From Streptomyces sp. NBS 14/10 (GTDB taxonomy: Bacteria; Actinomycetota; Actinomycetes; Streptomycetales; Streptomycetaceae): DNA of 64,000 nt. The stretch is taken from positions 82,491 through 146,490 of the forward strand of contig NZ_NCSM01000041.1 of assembly GCF_002224125.1 (NCBI RefSeq). The letters are read 5' to 3'. Under the pieces are notes generated by a model. The model did no database searches, was not told the DNA's origin, and was given only the letters and a program-made list of their open reading frames with translations. The position numbers were made by a program, and so were the translations under genes. Of the stretch, positions 57,701 to 64,000 are shown piece by piece; positions within the stretch are counted from its first letter, which is position 1, and every line of letters begins with the position of its first letter.

Positions 57701-57767
57701 GTCAACAACCTCCGGTGTTCGTTCTCTTGACGTGCCCCAGAACCTACCGGCGACCACCGACAACGGC

Positions 57768-58733
57768 TCAGGCGGCATCCAGCTTCGCCCGCAGCTCCGG
57801 GCCGAGGTCCAGGTCGACGGCGCCCAGCGCCTCCTCCAGCTGGGCCACGGAGCTCACCCCGAGCACCGGGATCACCGGCTTGTGCGCCCCCATGAGCCAG
57901 GCGAGCACCACCTGGTTCGGGGTCGCGCCGGTCTCCTTCGCCACCTCGCGCAGCGCGCTCAGCCGCCGCTCGGTGCCCGGGTGGTCGTACTGCTCCAGGA
58001 TGCGCTTGTCGTCGCGGGTGTACGCGCCGTGGATCAGCGAACCGTACGCCAGCAGCGTCATGTCCTCCTGGGTCCCGATGTACTCGACGAGGTCGATGCC
58101 CGCGAAGCCCTGGGTGCCGAAGTCGGCACCGGGCCGCGGCTGGAGGTAGGTGTAGCGCTGCTGGACGCAGCTGTAGCGGGCCAGAGTGCGGTCGGCGGCG
58201 TACTGCCGGGCCGCCGACACCGCCCAGGAGGCGTGGTTGCTGCAGCCCAGGACGGAGACGCTGCCCTGGGCGACGAGCTCGGCGAACGCGCCGACGGTCT
58301 CCTCCATCGGCACCGTACGGTCCTCGATATGCGCGTAGTACAGGTCGACGCGGTCGGTGCCAAGCCGCCGCAGGCTGCCCTCGATGCCGCCGCGTACGGT
58401 GTCGGCGGCCAGCCCCTGCCAGTTGGCGGGCCACTCGCTGCCCCGCGCGGGGTCGGGCCGGGCGCCGACCTTGGTGGCGACCACGGTGTTCTCCCGCCGG
58501 CCGCGGCTGCGCATCCAGCGGCCGAGCAGTTCCTCGCTCTCGTTCCCGGTGCCGCCCGGCGCCCAGATCGAGTAGTTGTTGGCGGTGTCGACGAAGGTCC
58601 CGCCCGCCTCGGTGAAGCGGTCGAGGACGGCGAAGGACGTCTCCTCGTCGACGGTGCTGCCGAACGGGAGAATGCCCAGGCACAGGGCGCTCACCTCGGG
58701 CCCGGCGCCACCCGCCAGGGTCAGATAACGCAT
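57768..58733 (-). CDS. Aldo/keto reductase
   Basis: A 321-residue AKR-family oxidoreductase, beta/alpha barrel. The catalytic set is visible: Asp-Tyr region GGTFVDTANNYSIWAPGG, Lys in NTVVATKVGARPD and His in DLYYAHIEDRTVPMEETV; NADPH contacts appear in GCSNHASWAVSAARQ and PVLGVSSVAQLEEAL. The substrate is unknown. ATG at 58733 (MRYLTLAGGAGPEVSAL) is better spaced from GAGGAGAG than the ATG at 58742. Stand-alone gene. Confidence 0.93.
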   Translation of the reverse strand: MRYLTLAGGAGPEVSALCLGILPFGSTVDEETSFAVLDRFTEAGGTFVDTANNYSIWAPGGTGNESEELLGRWMRSRGRRENTVVATKVGARPDPARGSEWPANWQGLAADTVRGGIEGSLRRLGTDRVDLYYAHIEDRTVPMEETVGAFAELVAQGSVSVLGCSNHASWAVSAARQYAADRTLARYSCVQQRYTYLQPRPGADFGTQGFAGIDLVEYIGTQEDMTLLAYGSLIHGAYTRDDKRILEQYDHPGTERRLSALREVAKETGATPNQVVLAWLMGAHKPVIPVLGVSSVAQLEEALGAVDLDLGPELRAKLDAA

Positions 58734-58851
58734 CGTACGCATCTCTCCTCATGCAGAAGTCCGCAGAGGTCCACGGAAGCCTCAGGTGCAGGACCCGGTC
58801 GGATCCGACACCTGAGACTGTGGCCCTTGGAGTGCGCGCCAACGCAAGCCC

Positions 58852-59613
58852 TCAGCCGACTCCCGCGTTGAGGAAGATGCCGCCGTCGACCACGAGCGTC
58901 TGCCCGGTCATCCAGGCCGCCTGGTCGGAGGTGAGGAACGCGGCCACGCCGCCGATGTCCTCGGGCACGCCCAGCCGCCCCAGCGGGTACGCCGCGGCGG
59001 CCTCCTCCTCGCGCCCCTCGTACAGCGCGGCGGCGAACTTGGTCTTCACCACGGCCGGGGCGATGGCGTTGACCCGCACCCCGGGCGCGAACTCATGGGC
59101 GAGCTGCGCGGTGAGGTTGATCATGGCGGCCTTGCTCACGCCGTACGCCGCTATGAAGGGCGAGGTCGAGATGCCGGCGACCGAGGCTATGTTGACGATC
59201 GCCCCGCCGTTCTCCTTCTGCCACGCCTTCCAGACCTGCTGGGCGAGGCCGAGCGCCGAGACGACATTGGTCTCGAAGACCTTGCGCAGCACGCCCAGGT
59301 CGAGGTCGGCGATCGGTCCGAAGACCGGGTTGGTGCCGGCGTTGTTGATGAGGAAGTCCAGCCGCCCGAACGCCTCCATCGCCCGCTCGACGGCGACGGC
59401 CTGATGCGCCTCGTCGTGGGCCTTGCCGGCCACGCCGATCACCCGGCCCGCGCCCAGCCGCTCGACGGCCTCCTTGAGTGCGTCCTCGTTGCGCCCGGTG
59501 ATGCACACCCGGTCGCCGCGCGCCACCAGCGCCTCGGCTATGCCGTAGCCGATGCCGCGGCTCGCGCCCGTGATGAGCGCGGCGCGGCCACTGTCCGAAG
59601 TTTCCGCGGTCAT
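58852..59613 (-). CDS. SDR-family oxidoreductase
   Basis: A 253-residue classical short-chain dehydrogenase/reductase. Cofactor loop ALITGASRGIGYGIAEAL (residues 12-29), NNAG motif FLINNAGTNPVF, catalytic Ser-Tyr-Lys in VNIASVAGISTSPFIAAYGVSKAAM and the late VRVNAIAPAVVKTKF. It resembles the mycobacterial/streptomycete FabG-like SDRs of lipid or sterol metabolism, but substrate cannot be fixed. Start ATG 59613. Its stop is 18 bases from nothing coding on the left; the second SDR lies 17 bases upstream, so the two form an operon. Confidence 0.93.
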   Translation of the reverse strand: MTAETSDSGRAALITGASRGIGYGIAEALVARGDRVCITGRNEDALKEAVERLGAGRVIGVAGKAHDEAHQAVAVERAMEAFGRLDFLINNAGTNPVFGPIADLDLGVLRKVFETNVVSALGLAQQVWKAWQKENGGAIVNIASVAGISTSPFIAAYGVSKAAMINLTAQLAHEFAPGVRVNAIAPAVVKTKFAAALYEGREEEAAAAYPLGRLGVPEDIGGVAAFLTSDQAAWMTGQTLVVDGGIFLNAGVG

Positions 59614-59630
59614 GTGGTCGGTGTCTCCCG

Positions 59631-60392
59631 TCAGTTGAGCGGGCCGCCGGCCACGTACAGGACCTGGCCGGAGACGAATCCGGCCGCGTCACCGGTGAAG
59701 AAGGCGATGGCGTTGGCGATGTCGTCGGGCTTGCCGACCCGGCGCACCGGGATCTGGCTCGCGGCGGCCTCCTGGAACTCCTCGAACCCCATGCCGACAC
59801 GCTCGGCGGTGGCGGCGGTCATATCGGTGGCGATGAAGCCGGGCGCCACGGCGTTGGCGGTGACGCCGAACTTGCCGAGCTCGATGGCCAGGGTCTTGGT
59901 GAAGCCCTGGAGGCCGGCCTTGGCGGCGGAGTAGTTGACCTGTCCGCGGTTGCCGAGGGCCGAGCTGCTGGAGAGGTTGACGATCCGGCCGTACTCCGCG
60001 TCCACCATGTACTTCTGGCAGGCGCGCGACATCAGGAACGCGCCCCGCAGATGGACGCCGATGACGGTGTCCCAGTCGGTGTCGCTCATCTTGAAGAGCA
60101 GGTTGTCGCGGAGCACGCCCGCGTTGTTGACGAGGATCACCGGCGCGCCGAGCTCTTCGGCGACTCGCCCGACCGCGGTCTCCACCTGGGCCGCGTCGGA
60201 CACGTCGCAGCCCACGGCGATGGCGGTGCCGCCCGCCTCGGTGATCTTCTGTACGGTGTCCGCGCAGGACGCCTCGTCGAGGTCGAGCACGGCGACGGCG
60301 CGGCCCTCCTGCGCCAGGCGCACGGCGGTGGCCGCGCCGATGCCGCGGGCGGCGCCCGTCACGATGGCGACGCGCTGCTCGGTGGTGGACAT
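59631..60392 (-). CDS. SDR-family 3-oxoacyl-ACP reductase-like protein (FabG-like)
   Basis: A 253-residue SDR with the FabG pattern: VAIVTGAARGIGAATAVRLAQEGRAVAVLDLDE, VILVNNAGVLRDNLLFKMSDTDWDTVIGVHLRGAFL, catalytic YGRIVNLSSSSALGNRGQVNYSAAKAGLQGFTKTLAIEL and the closing VSGQVLYVAGGP. ATG at 60392 (MSTTEQRVAIV) with GAGGAGAA upstream. It is a paralogue of the next gene, and the pair may reduce a ketoacyl or ketone substrate in lipid catabolism. A hairpin and an operator-like dyad lie in its 5' region. Confidence 0.92.
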   Translation of the reverse strand: MSTTEQRVAIVTGAARGIGAATAVRLAQEGRAVAVLDLDEASCADTVQKITEAGGTAIAVGCDVSDAAQVETAVGRVAEELGAPVILVNNAGVLRDNLLFKMSDTDWDTVIGVHLRGAFLMSRACQKYMVDAEYGRIVNLSSSSALGNRGQVNYSAAKAGLQGFTKTLAIELGKFGVTANAVAPGFIATDMTAATAERVGMGFEEFQEAAASQIPVRRVGKPDDIANAIAFFTGDAAGFVSGQVLYVAGGPLN

Positions 60393-60416
60393 GCGGGTTC
60401 TCCTCGCCTCGGTGGG

Positions 60417-60462
60417 GCTCACCGCCCGGACGACGAAGGCGGTGAGCGACCGCTTAGTCGCT
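60417..60462 (-). promoter_or_regulatory. Hairpin and operator-like dyad upstream of the fabG-like gene
   Basis: GCTCACCGCC (60417-60426) / GGCGGTGAGC (60438-60447) is a perfect 10-bp hairpin in the likely 5' leader, about 25 bases before the start codon. It touches a second dyad AGCGAC-CGCTTA-GTCGCT (60445-60462), the size and form of a TetR-type operator. Confidence 0.6.
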
Positions 60463-60847
60463 TCAGTGTACGAGACGCCAAGACTTATCCCCGGGCAGCC
60501 TGAAGAAGGCCGTGACTTCGTCGGATTTTCGTCGTTCTCATGACGGGCTGCAAGAAGCCCCGCCGAGTCAACCACGGCGAGACTCCGCACCTTTGGGCCG
60601 CGAGTCACGTGGCAGCTCGCCGACCACGCATCCAGCCTGGTGGCGCGCCTCTGCTCGGCAAATTCCGGATATGCGCCGCGGCAACCCCGGATGAGCCCCG
60701 ACCCGCGAACGAGCGGCCCAAGGACCACGCCGGAGCGCTGCGACCGCATACCGGACGATCCCCCAAGACTTACGGGATGGCTCTTGGAAGCCCCACTACG
60801 CCTGGGCTGGGCTGTCGTATGCCCTCCGCTGCCCTCCTCGCGCGTGT
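60463..60847. other. Non-coding stretch without recognised gene
   Basis: I find no protein with plausible composition or ribosome site on either strand. The only structure seen is a 10-bp direct repeat CCAAGACTTA at 60478-60487 and 60763-60772 and a GAGTC/GACTC dyad near 60564-60584. Confidence 0.5.
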
Positions 60848-61243
60848 TCAGCGCACGAGGAGGTCCAGCAGGCGCTCCGTCTCCGCCTCCGCGTCACGGG
60901 TCAGGCCGGTGTGCACCGGGCCCGGCTGGACGACCGTGGAGCGGGGGGCGACCAGCCAGCGGAAGCGGCGCCCCGCGTCGTCGCCGGCGGCCTGCCCGGC
61001 CCGCTCACCGCCGCAGCACACGTTCTCCACGGCCGCGAGGGCCGCCCGTACGCCCGCCACATCCGCCTCGGGGTCCAGCGCGAGGAGCCGGGCCTCGTCC
61101 AGGTGGGTGCGGGCCGCCACGAAGGACTGGGCCCGGCAGTACACCAGGACACCCGCATTGATCTGCTCGCCGCGCTCGACCCTCGGTACCACGCGCAGCA
61201 GCGCGTACTCGAAGACCTCCCGGCCGCCCGTCCGCCCGCTCAC
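60848..61243 (-). CDS. DUF3037 family protein
   Basis: A 131-residue protein of the DUF3037 family: FEYALLRVVPRVERGEQINAGVLVYCRAQSFVAARTHLDEARLLALDPEADV is the conserved N-terminal part; RRFRWLVAPRSTVVQPGPVHTGLTRD is the conserved C-terminal block. Function unknown to me. The GTG at 61243 overlaps the HipA-like gene's stop (GTGA, 61240-61243), so the two are translationally coupled, a pairing that recurs in actinobacteria. Confidence 0.9.
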   Translation of the reverse strand: MSGRTGGREVFEYALLRVVPRVERGEQINAGVLVYCRAQSFVAARTHLDEARLLALDPEADVAGVRAALAAVENVCCGGERAGQAAGDDAGRRFRWLVAPRSTVVQPGPVHTGLTRDAEAETERLLDLLVR

Positions 61244-62073
61244 TCCGACGCCTTTCCCTCGACCCAGATCCGCAGCCACTCCGGGGCCTGGGACGGCTTG
61301 TCCCCATGCGGCGGCCGCTGGTCGCCGAGGGTGATCCGGTCGCTGATCGTAGCGGCGCGCTCCAGCAGCAGTTCGACATAGCGGCGGCGCACCGCGTCCG
61401 GGCCGTCGAAGCCGGGTTCGTCGACCAGCCACTCGTCGGGGACGTCGGCCGCGACCTCGGTCAGCAGCTCCTCGGTGATCCGCGGCGCCAGGGCCTCGGC
61501 GGCCGCCGCGATGTCGGGGTCGAAGGGCGCCAGGGCGTGGTCGGAGGCGTCGTAGGGCTTGGCGGCCACCGCGTCGGCGCCGCGCCAGCTGTGGTGCCAG
61601 ATCATCGTGGCGCCGTGGTCGATGAGCCACAGCCGGCCGTGCCAGACCAGCATGTTCGGATTGCGCCAGGACCTGTCGACGTTGCCGATGAGCGCGTCGA
61701 ACCACACCACGTGCCCGGCCTCGGCGGGGCCCACCCCGAAGGCCAGCGGGTCGAAGCCCAGCGAGCCGGGGAGGTAGTCCATGCCGAGGTTGAGCCCGCC
61801 GCTGGCCTTGAGCAGGTCCTGGACCTCCTCGTCCGGCTCGGCCAGGCCGATCACCGGGTCGAGCTGGATCCGTACCAGGTCAGGGACGCGCAGCCCGAGC
61901 CGGCGGCCCAGCTGCCCGCAGATGACCTCGGCGACCAGGGTCTTGCGGCCCTGCCCGGCGCCGGTGAACTTCATGACGTAGGTGCCGAGGTCGTCGGCCT
62001 CGACGATGCCGGGCAGCGATCCGCCTTCTCGCAGCGGTGTGACATACCGGGTGGCGGTGACTTCAGGGAGCAT
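61240..62073 (-). CDS. HipA-family kinase-like protein
   Basis: A 277-residue protein with the kinase fold of HipA relatives but without the HipA N-terminal domain. Visible motifs: TYVMKFTGAGQGRKTLVAEVI (nucleotide-binding strand with the Lys), HVVWFDALIGNVDRSWRNPNMLVW (catalytic loop with Asp and downstream Asn) and LWLIDHGATMIW (metal-binding Asp, DFG-like). The C-terminal part is helical. Canonical HipA proteins phosphorylate a tRNA synthetase and pair with HipB; no HipB is here. The gene is instead coupled to DUF3037. Start ATG 62073 (MLPEVTATRYVTPLREGG). Confidence 0.88.
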   Translation of the reverse strand: MLPEVTATRYVTPLREGGSLPGIVEADDLGTYVMKFTGAGQGRKTLVAEVICGQLGRRLGLRVPDLVRIQLDPVIGLAEPDEEVQDLLKASGGLNLGMDYLPGSLGFDPLAFGVGPAEAGHVVWFDALIGNVDRSWRNPNMLVWHGRLWLIDHGATMIWHHSWRGADAVAAKPYDASDHALAPFDPDIAAAAEALAPRITEELLTEVAADVPDEWLVDEPGFDGPDAVRRRYVELLLERAATISDRITLGDQRPPHGDKPSQAPEWLRIWVEGKASE

Positions 62074-62187
62074 TCGCCCAGCCTATTGAGCGGCGCAAAC
62101 GCATTTCGCGGCGGCTGAACGCCCGGGGTGCCCCGCACGTATTCTCTTGCGGATTGCGGAAACGTACCCTCACCAGGAGGCACCACC

Positions 62188-62652
62188 ATGGCGGAACCGG
62201 CGATCACCGGGCGACCCACCACCACCCGCCGCGCCTTTATGACCGCGTGTGGAGCGGCCGGGCTCGCCGCAGCGCTCGCGGCGTGCGGCAGCGACAGCGA
62301 CTCCGGGTCCGAGGCGTCGAAGAGCAGCGGAGCCGGCGACTCGGGCCAGAGCGGCGGGGGCGGCGGCATGGAGCTGGCGAAGACCTCCGACATCCCCGAG
62401 GGCGGCGGGAAGGTCTTCAAGGACCACGAGGTCGTGGTGGTCCAGCCCAAGGCGGGCGAGTTCAAGGCGTTCTCGTCGGTGTGCCCCCACATGGGAAAGC
62501 CGCTCGGGGATGTCTCCGGCGGCACGATCAACTGTCCCTTCCACGGGAGCAAGTTCAACGTCGCCGACGGCAGCGTGAAGCACGGCCCGGCGACCAAGGC
62601 GCTGACCCCGGCGGAGATCAAGGTGCAGGGCGACACCATCTCCATGGCCTGA
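62188..62652 (+). CDS. Secreted Rieske [2Fe-2S] lipoprotein
   Basis: A 154-residue exported Rieske protein. The start has a Tat-like RR (TTTRRAFMTACGAAGLAAALAAC) that also ends in a lipobox LAAC. A Gly/Ser linker follows to about residue 65. The Rieske domain (about 70-150) carries both cluster motifs: CPHMGKPLG and CPFHGSKFN, i.e. Cys-x-His and Cys-x-x-His, with strands VFKDHEVVVVQPKAGEFKAFSSV. It is too small for a cytochrome bc1 subunit and probably acts as a single electron carrier. ATG at 62188 after AGGAGG. Its stop is inside a 21-bp tandem duplication. Confidence 0.92.
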   Translation: MAEPAITGRPTTTRRAFMTACGAAGLAAALAACGSDSDSGSEASKSSGAGDSGQSGGGGGMELAKTSDIPEGGGKVFKDHEVVVVQPKAGEFKAFSSVCPHMGKPLGDVSGGTINCPFHGSKFNVADGSVKHGPATKALTPAEIKVQGDTISMA

Positions 62653-62702
62653 CCAGCGCGCTCCATGGGCTGACCAGCGCGGCCACGGGCCTCACCGCGC
62701 CC
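62640..62702. repeat. 21-bp tandem repeat across two convergent stop codons
   Basis: Two 21-bp units, 62640-62660 and 62661-62681, differ at a single base; both contain CTGACCAGCGCG. A third, degenerate copy runs from 62682 (GCCACGGGCCTCACC). Unit one contains the TGA stop of the Rieske gene; the degenerate third copy contains TCA, the complement of the isochorismatase-like gene's TGA (62692-62694). Confidence 0.8.
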
Positions 62703-63339
62703 GGGACCGGCGCCAGCAGGCGATGACCTCCTCGGCCGTGGTGACCGTGGCGACGAGGGCGAGGGTGTTGCGGATCACCGCCGGGGTGTAGTCGACGGGC
62801 ACCCCGGCGATGGCGTCGGCGGGGACCACGGCCGTATAGCCGAGGTTGACCGCGTCGAAGACCGCGTTGGGTATCGCCACATTGGCCGACACGCCGGTGA
62901 TGACGAGGGTGCGGCAGCCCAGGTTGCGCAGCAGCGCGTCCACGTCCGTCCCGGCGATCGGCGACAGGCCGTGCAGCCGCCGCACGATCAGGTCCTCGGC
63001 CGCGACCGGGATCGGCTGGGCGATCCGTACCGCCTCGCTGCCGCTCAGCTGCCGCACCGGCAGCCGCTCGGCGGCCCGGAACAGCCGCGCGTTACGGTTC
63101 GCGCCACGCCCGTCGGCGCGCCGCTCGGCCACCGCGTGCAGCACCTGTACGGGCGTGTCGTGCGCCGCCGACACCAGGCGCGCCACCGTGTCGAGGGCGC
63201 CCGTCTCGCGGGCGGCGGCGGCCAGTTCGGGCAGGGCGCCATCCGGGCCGACCACCCCGCGCTGGCACTCCACGGTGAGCAGCGCGCAGGTGGCGGGGGT
63301 CAGCAGCTCGGACAGGGTTTCGCGGGCGTACGAGGGCAT
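62692..63339 (-). CDS. Isochorismatase-fold protein lacking the catalytic triad
   Basis: A 215-residue cysteine-hydrolase-fold protein. The fold is clear: ATCALLTVECQRGVVGPDG, TPVQVLHAVAERRADGRGANRNARLF, LIVRRLHGLSPIAGTDVDALLRNLGCRTLVITGV and DAVNLGYTAVVPADAIAGV. The triad is not intact by alignment: the first Asp appears as Glu (VEC), the Lys as Arg (VRR), and the nucleophile position in GVSANVAIPNAVFDAVNLGY has Ala instead of Cys. It may be a non-enzymatic relative or have a different chemistry. Start ATG 63339 (MPSYARETLSELL). Confidence 0.87.
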   Translation of the reverse strand: MPSYARETLSELLTPATCALLTVECQRGVVGPDGALPELAAAARETGALDTVARLVSAAHDTPVQVLHAVAERRADGRGANRNARLFRAAERLPVRQLSGSEAVRIAQPIPVAAEDLIVRRLHGLSPIAGTDVDALLRNLGCRTLVITGVSANVAIPNAVFDAVNLGYTAVVPADAIAGVPVDYTPAVIRNTLALVATVTTAEEVIACWRRSRAR

Positions 63340-63459
63340 CGTTGGCCTCCTGCGGGCGGCGGGCCGGTCCGGCCGCGCGAGGGTAGTCGCCATTGCGCAT
63401 GGAAGGAAGAGGCCGCATCCTGTGCGGCACACACCAGTCAGCGGGAGGTGCCGGGACCG

Positions 63460-63921
63460 ATGGCCGTGACCCAGCGGCGGGGCCGCCGCATCATGATGAC
63501 CCAGGCGGAGTTGGACGCCTACCTCGCCGAGCAGCGCACCTGCCGGGTGGCGACGGTCTCGGCGGACGGCCGGCCGCATATCAGCCCGCTGTGGTTCGGC
63601 TGGGACGGCGGCTCGCTGTGGCTGTACTCGCTGACCCGCAGCCGCCGCTGGGCACAGCTGCTGCGGGATCCACGGGTCGCCGTGGTGGTCGACGACGGGC
63701 ATGAGTACGGGGAGCTGCGCGGCGTCGAACTGGCCGGCCGGGTGGCGATCGTCGGCGAGGCGCCGCGCACCGGCGAGCTGTGCCCCGAGCTCGACACGCC
63801 CGAGCGGCTGTTCGCGGCCAAGTACTTCGGGCTGTCCACCATGCCGTACGACGGCCGCCACGCGTGGCTGCGGCTGACGCCCGACACGATCAACTCCTGG
63901 GACTTCCGCAAGCTCCCCTAG
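63460..63921 (+). CDS. Pyridoxamine 5'-phosphate oxidase-fold protein
   Basis: A 153-residue split-barrel flavin (FMN or F420)-binding protein: MTQAELDAYLAEQRTCRVATVSADGRPHISPLWFGWDGGSLWLYSLTRSRRWAQLLRDPRVAVVVDDG holds the N-terminal signature; VELAGRVAIVGEAP and FAAKYFGLSTMPYDGRHAWLRLTPDTINSWDFRKLP the C-terminal. Closest to small PPOX-class F420/FMN enzymes that reduce small molecules, common in actinomycetes. ATG at 63460 (MAVTQRRGRR), with GGGAGG 11 bases upstream. The final bases of its TAG stop overlap a convergent gene's stop. Confidence 0.9.
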   Translation: MAVTQRRGRRIMMTQAELDAYLAEQRTCRVATVSADGRPHISPLWFGWDGGSLWLYSLTRSRRWAQLLRDPRVAVVVDDGHEYGELRGVELAGRVAIVGEAPRTGELCPELDTPERLFAAKYFGLSTMPYDGRHAWLRLTPDTINSWDFRKLP

Positions 63922-64000
63922 GGCATTCCGGGAGGGACGGGCTCCGCGGTACCGCGCCGCGCCACGAACACGAACTCCCCGCCCGGCCGGTCGGGTGCGT
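63918..64000 (-). CDS. C-terminal end of an unidentified gene (partial)
   Basis: The minus-strand frame entering at the right edge reads ...APDRPGGEFVFVARRGTAEP and stops at TAG (63920-63918), which overlaps the stop of the plus-strand gene in a shared CTAG. Codon use is normal for the window. Only 27 codons are visible, too few to name a family. Confidence 0.4.
   Translation of the reverse strand, partial: APDRPGGEFVFVARRGTAEPVPPGMP

Noticed and set aside
60540..61334. A 264-codon plus-strand open frame in the gap before DUF3037
   Set aside because: Arg/Pro/Ser-rich translation with no domain, running antisense through the DUF3037 gene.
1..64000. CRISPR array or RNA genes for rRNA
   Set aside because: No regularly spaced 25-40 bp direct repeats with unique spacers and no rRNA-like conserved segments were seen on reading through the window.

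Overview
The window is chromosomal DNA from a high-GC actinomycete, almost certainly a Streptomyces or close relative. The evidence is dense G/C third-position coding, frequent GTG/TTG starts, a stringent-type second EF-Tu (tuf3), GAF/PAS-PP2C-ATPase phosphatases, Tat and lipoprotein signals, a cysteine leader peptide of the actinobacterial HIDFGRV type, and many XRE, TetR, WYL and FadR regulators. It looks like core or near-core chromosome with one small patch of mobile-element debris (about 22.9-25.6 kb). No rRNA, convincing tRNA, CRISPR array, secondary-metabolite cluster or phage was seen.

Layout. 0-2.6 kb: sbcC (cut by the left edge) and sbcD. 2.7-8.5 kb: a large RHS/YD-repeat polymorphic toxin ending in a barnase/RNase T1-like domain, with two small upstream partner genes that look type-VII-secretion related. 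8.7-17.7 kb: mostly single housekeeping or accessory genes (YigZ family, CoA-binding protein, YbaK deacylase, XRE-cupin regulator with divergent EamA transporter, gamma carbonic anhydrase, DedA, hot-dog thioesterase, a Pro/Gln-rich membrane protein, MFS exporter, spermidine-synthase-like protein). 17.7-21.5 kb: tuf3, a VTT membrane protein and uppP, with two notable structured leader or trailer RNAs. 21.5-22.8 kb: HAD and flavin-reductase-like genes. 22.9-25.6 kb: a decayed IS5-type transposase and a frameshifted TnpB-family gene. 25.6-30 kb: a lipoprotein and an amino-acid ABC transporter whose permease is fused to a GNAT acetyltransferase and preceded by a Cys-rich leader peptide. 30-35.7 kb: MFS, amidase, Tat-exported phospholipase C, TetR. 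35.9-39.8 kb: PP2C phosphatase and GAF regulator. 39.8-44.6 kb: an asparagine operon (FadR-type regulator, permease, asparaginase, aspartase). 44.7-49.7 kb: L-fuconate dehydratase plus a sugar ABC transporter. 49.8-52.2 kb: a second PP2C phosphatase. 52.3-64 kb: apolipoprotein N-acyltransferase, oxidoreductases, WYL regulator with DUF3224, uracil-DNA glycosylase, two SDRs, a HipA-like kinase with DUF3037, Rieske protein, isochorismatase-like protein, and a flavin/PLP-oxidase-fold protein.

Genes that work together. The asparagine operon encodes uptake of Asn, hydrolysis to Asp and deamination to fumarate. The fucD-ABC operon couples a deoxysugar-acid dehydratase to a sugar importer. The GNAT-permease, ATPase and binding-protein operon is probably controlled by cysteine supply through its leader peptide.

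The least expected signals are small. (i) A 42-codon micro-ORF element sits between fucD and the binding-protein gene, bounded by a 9-bp direct repeat and translationally coupled (ATGA) at both ends. (ii) Short tandem duplications with 16-21 bp periods lie exactly across start or stop codons at five gene boundaries; two of them share both the period (17 bp) and the first decamer. (iii) The tuf3 leader holds two mutually exclusive long stems. (iv) A multi-branched RNA fold with a separate long terminator-like hairpin follows uppP. All coordinates and motifs were read by eye; family assignments rest on motif recognition without database searches.
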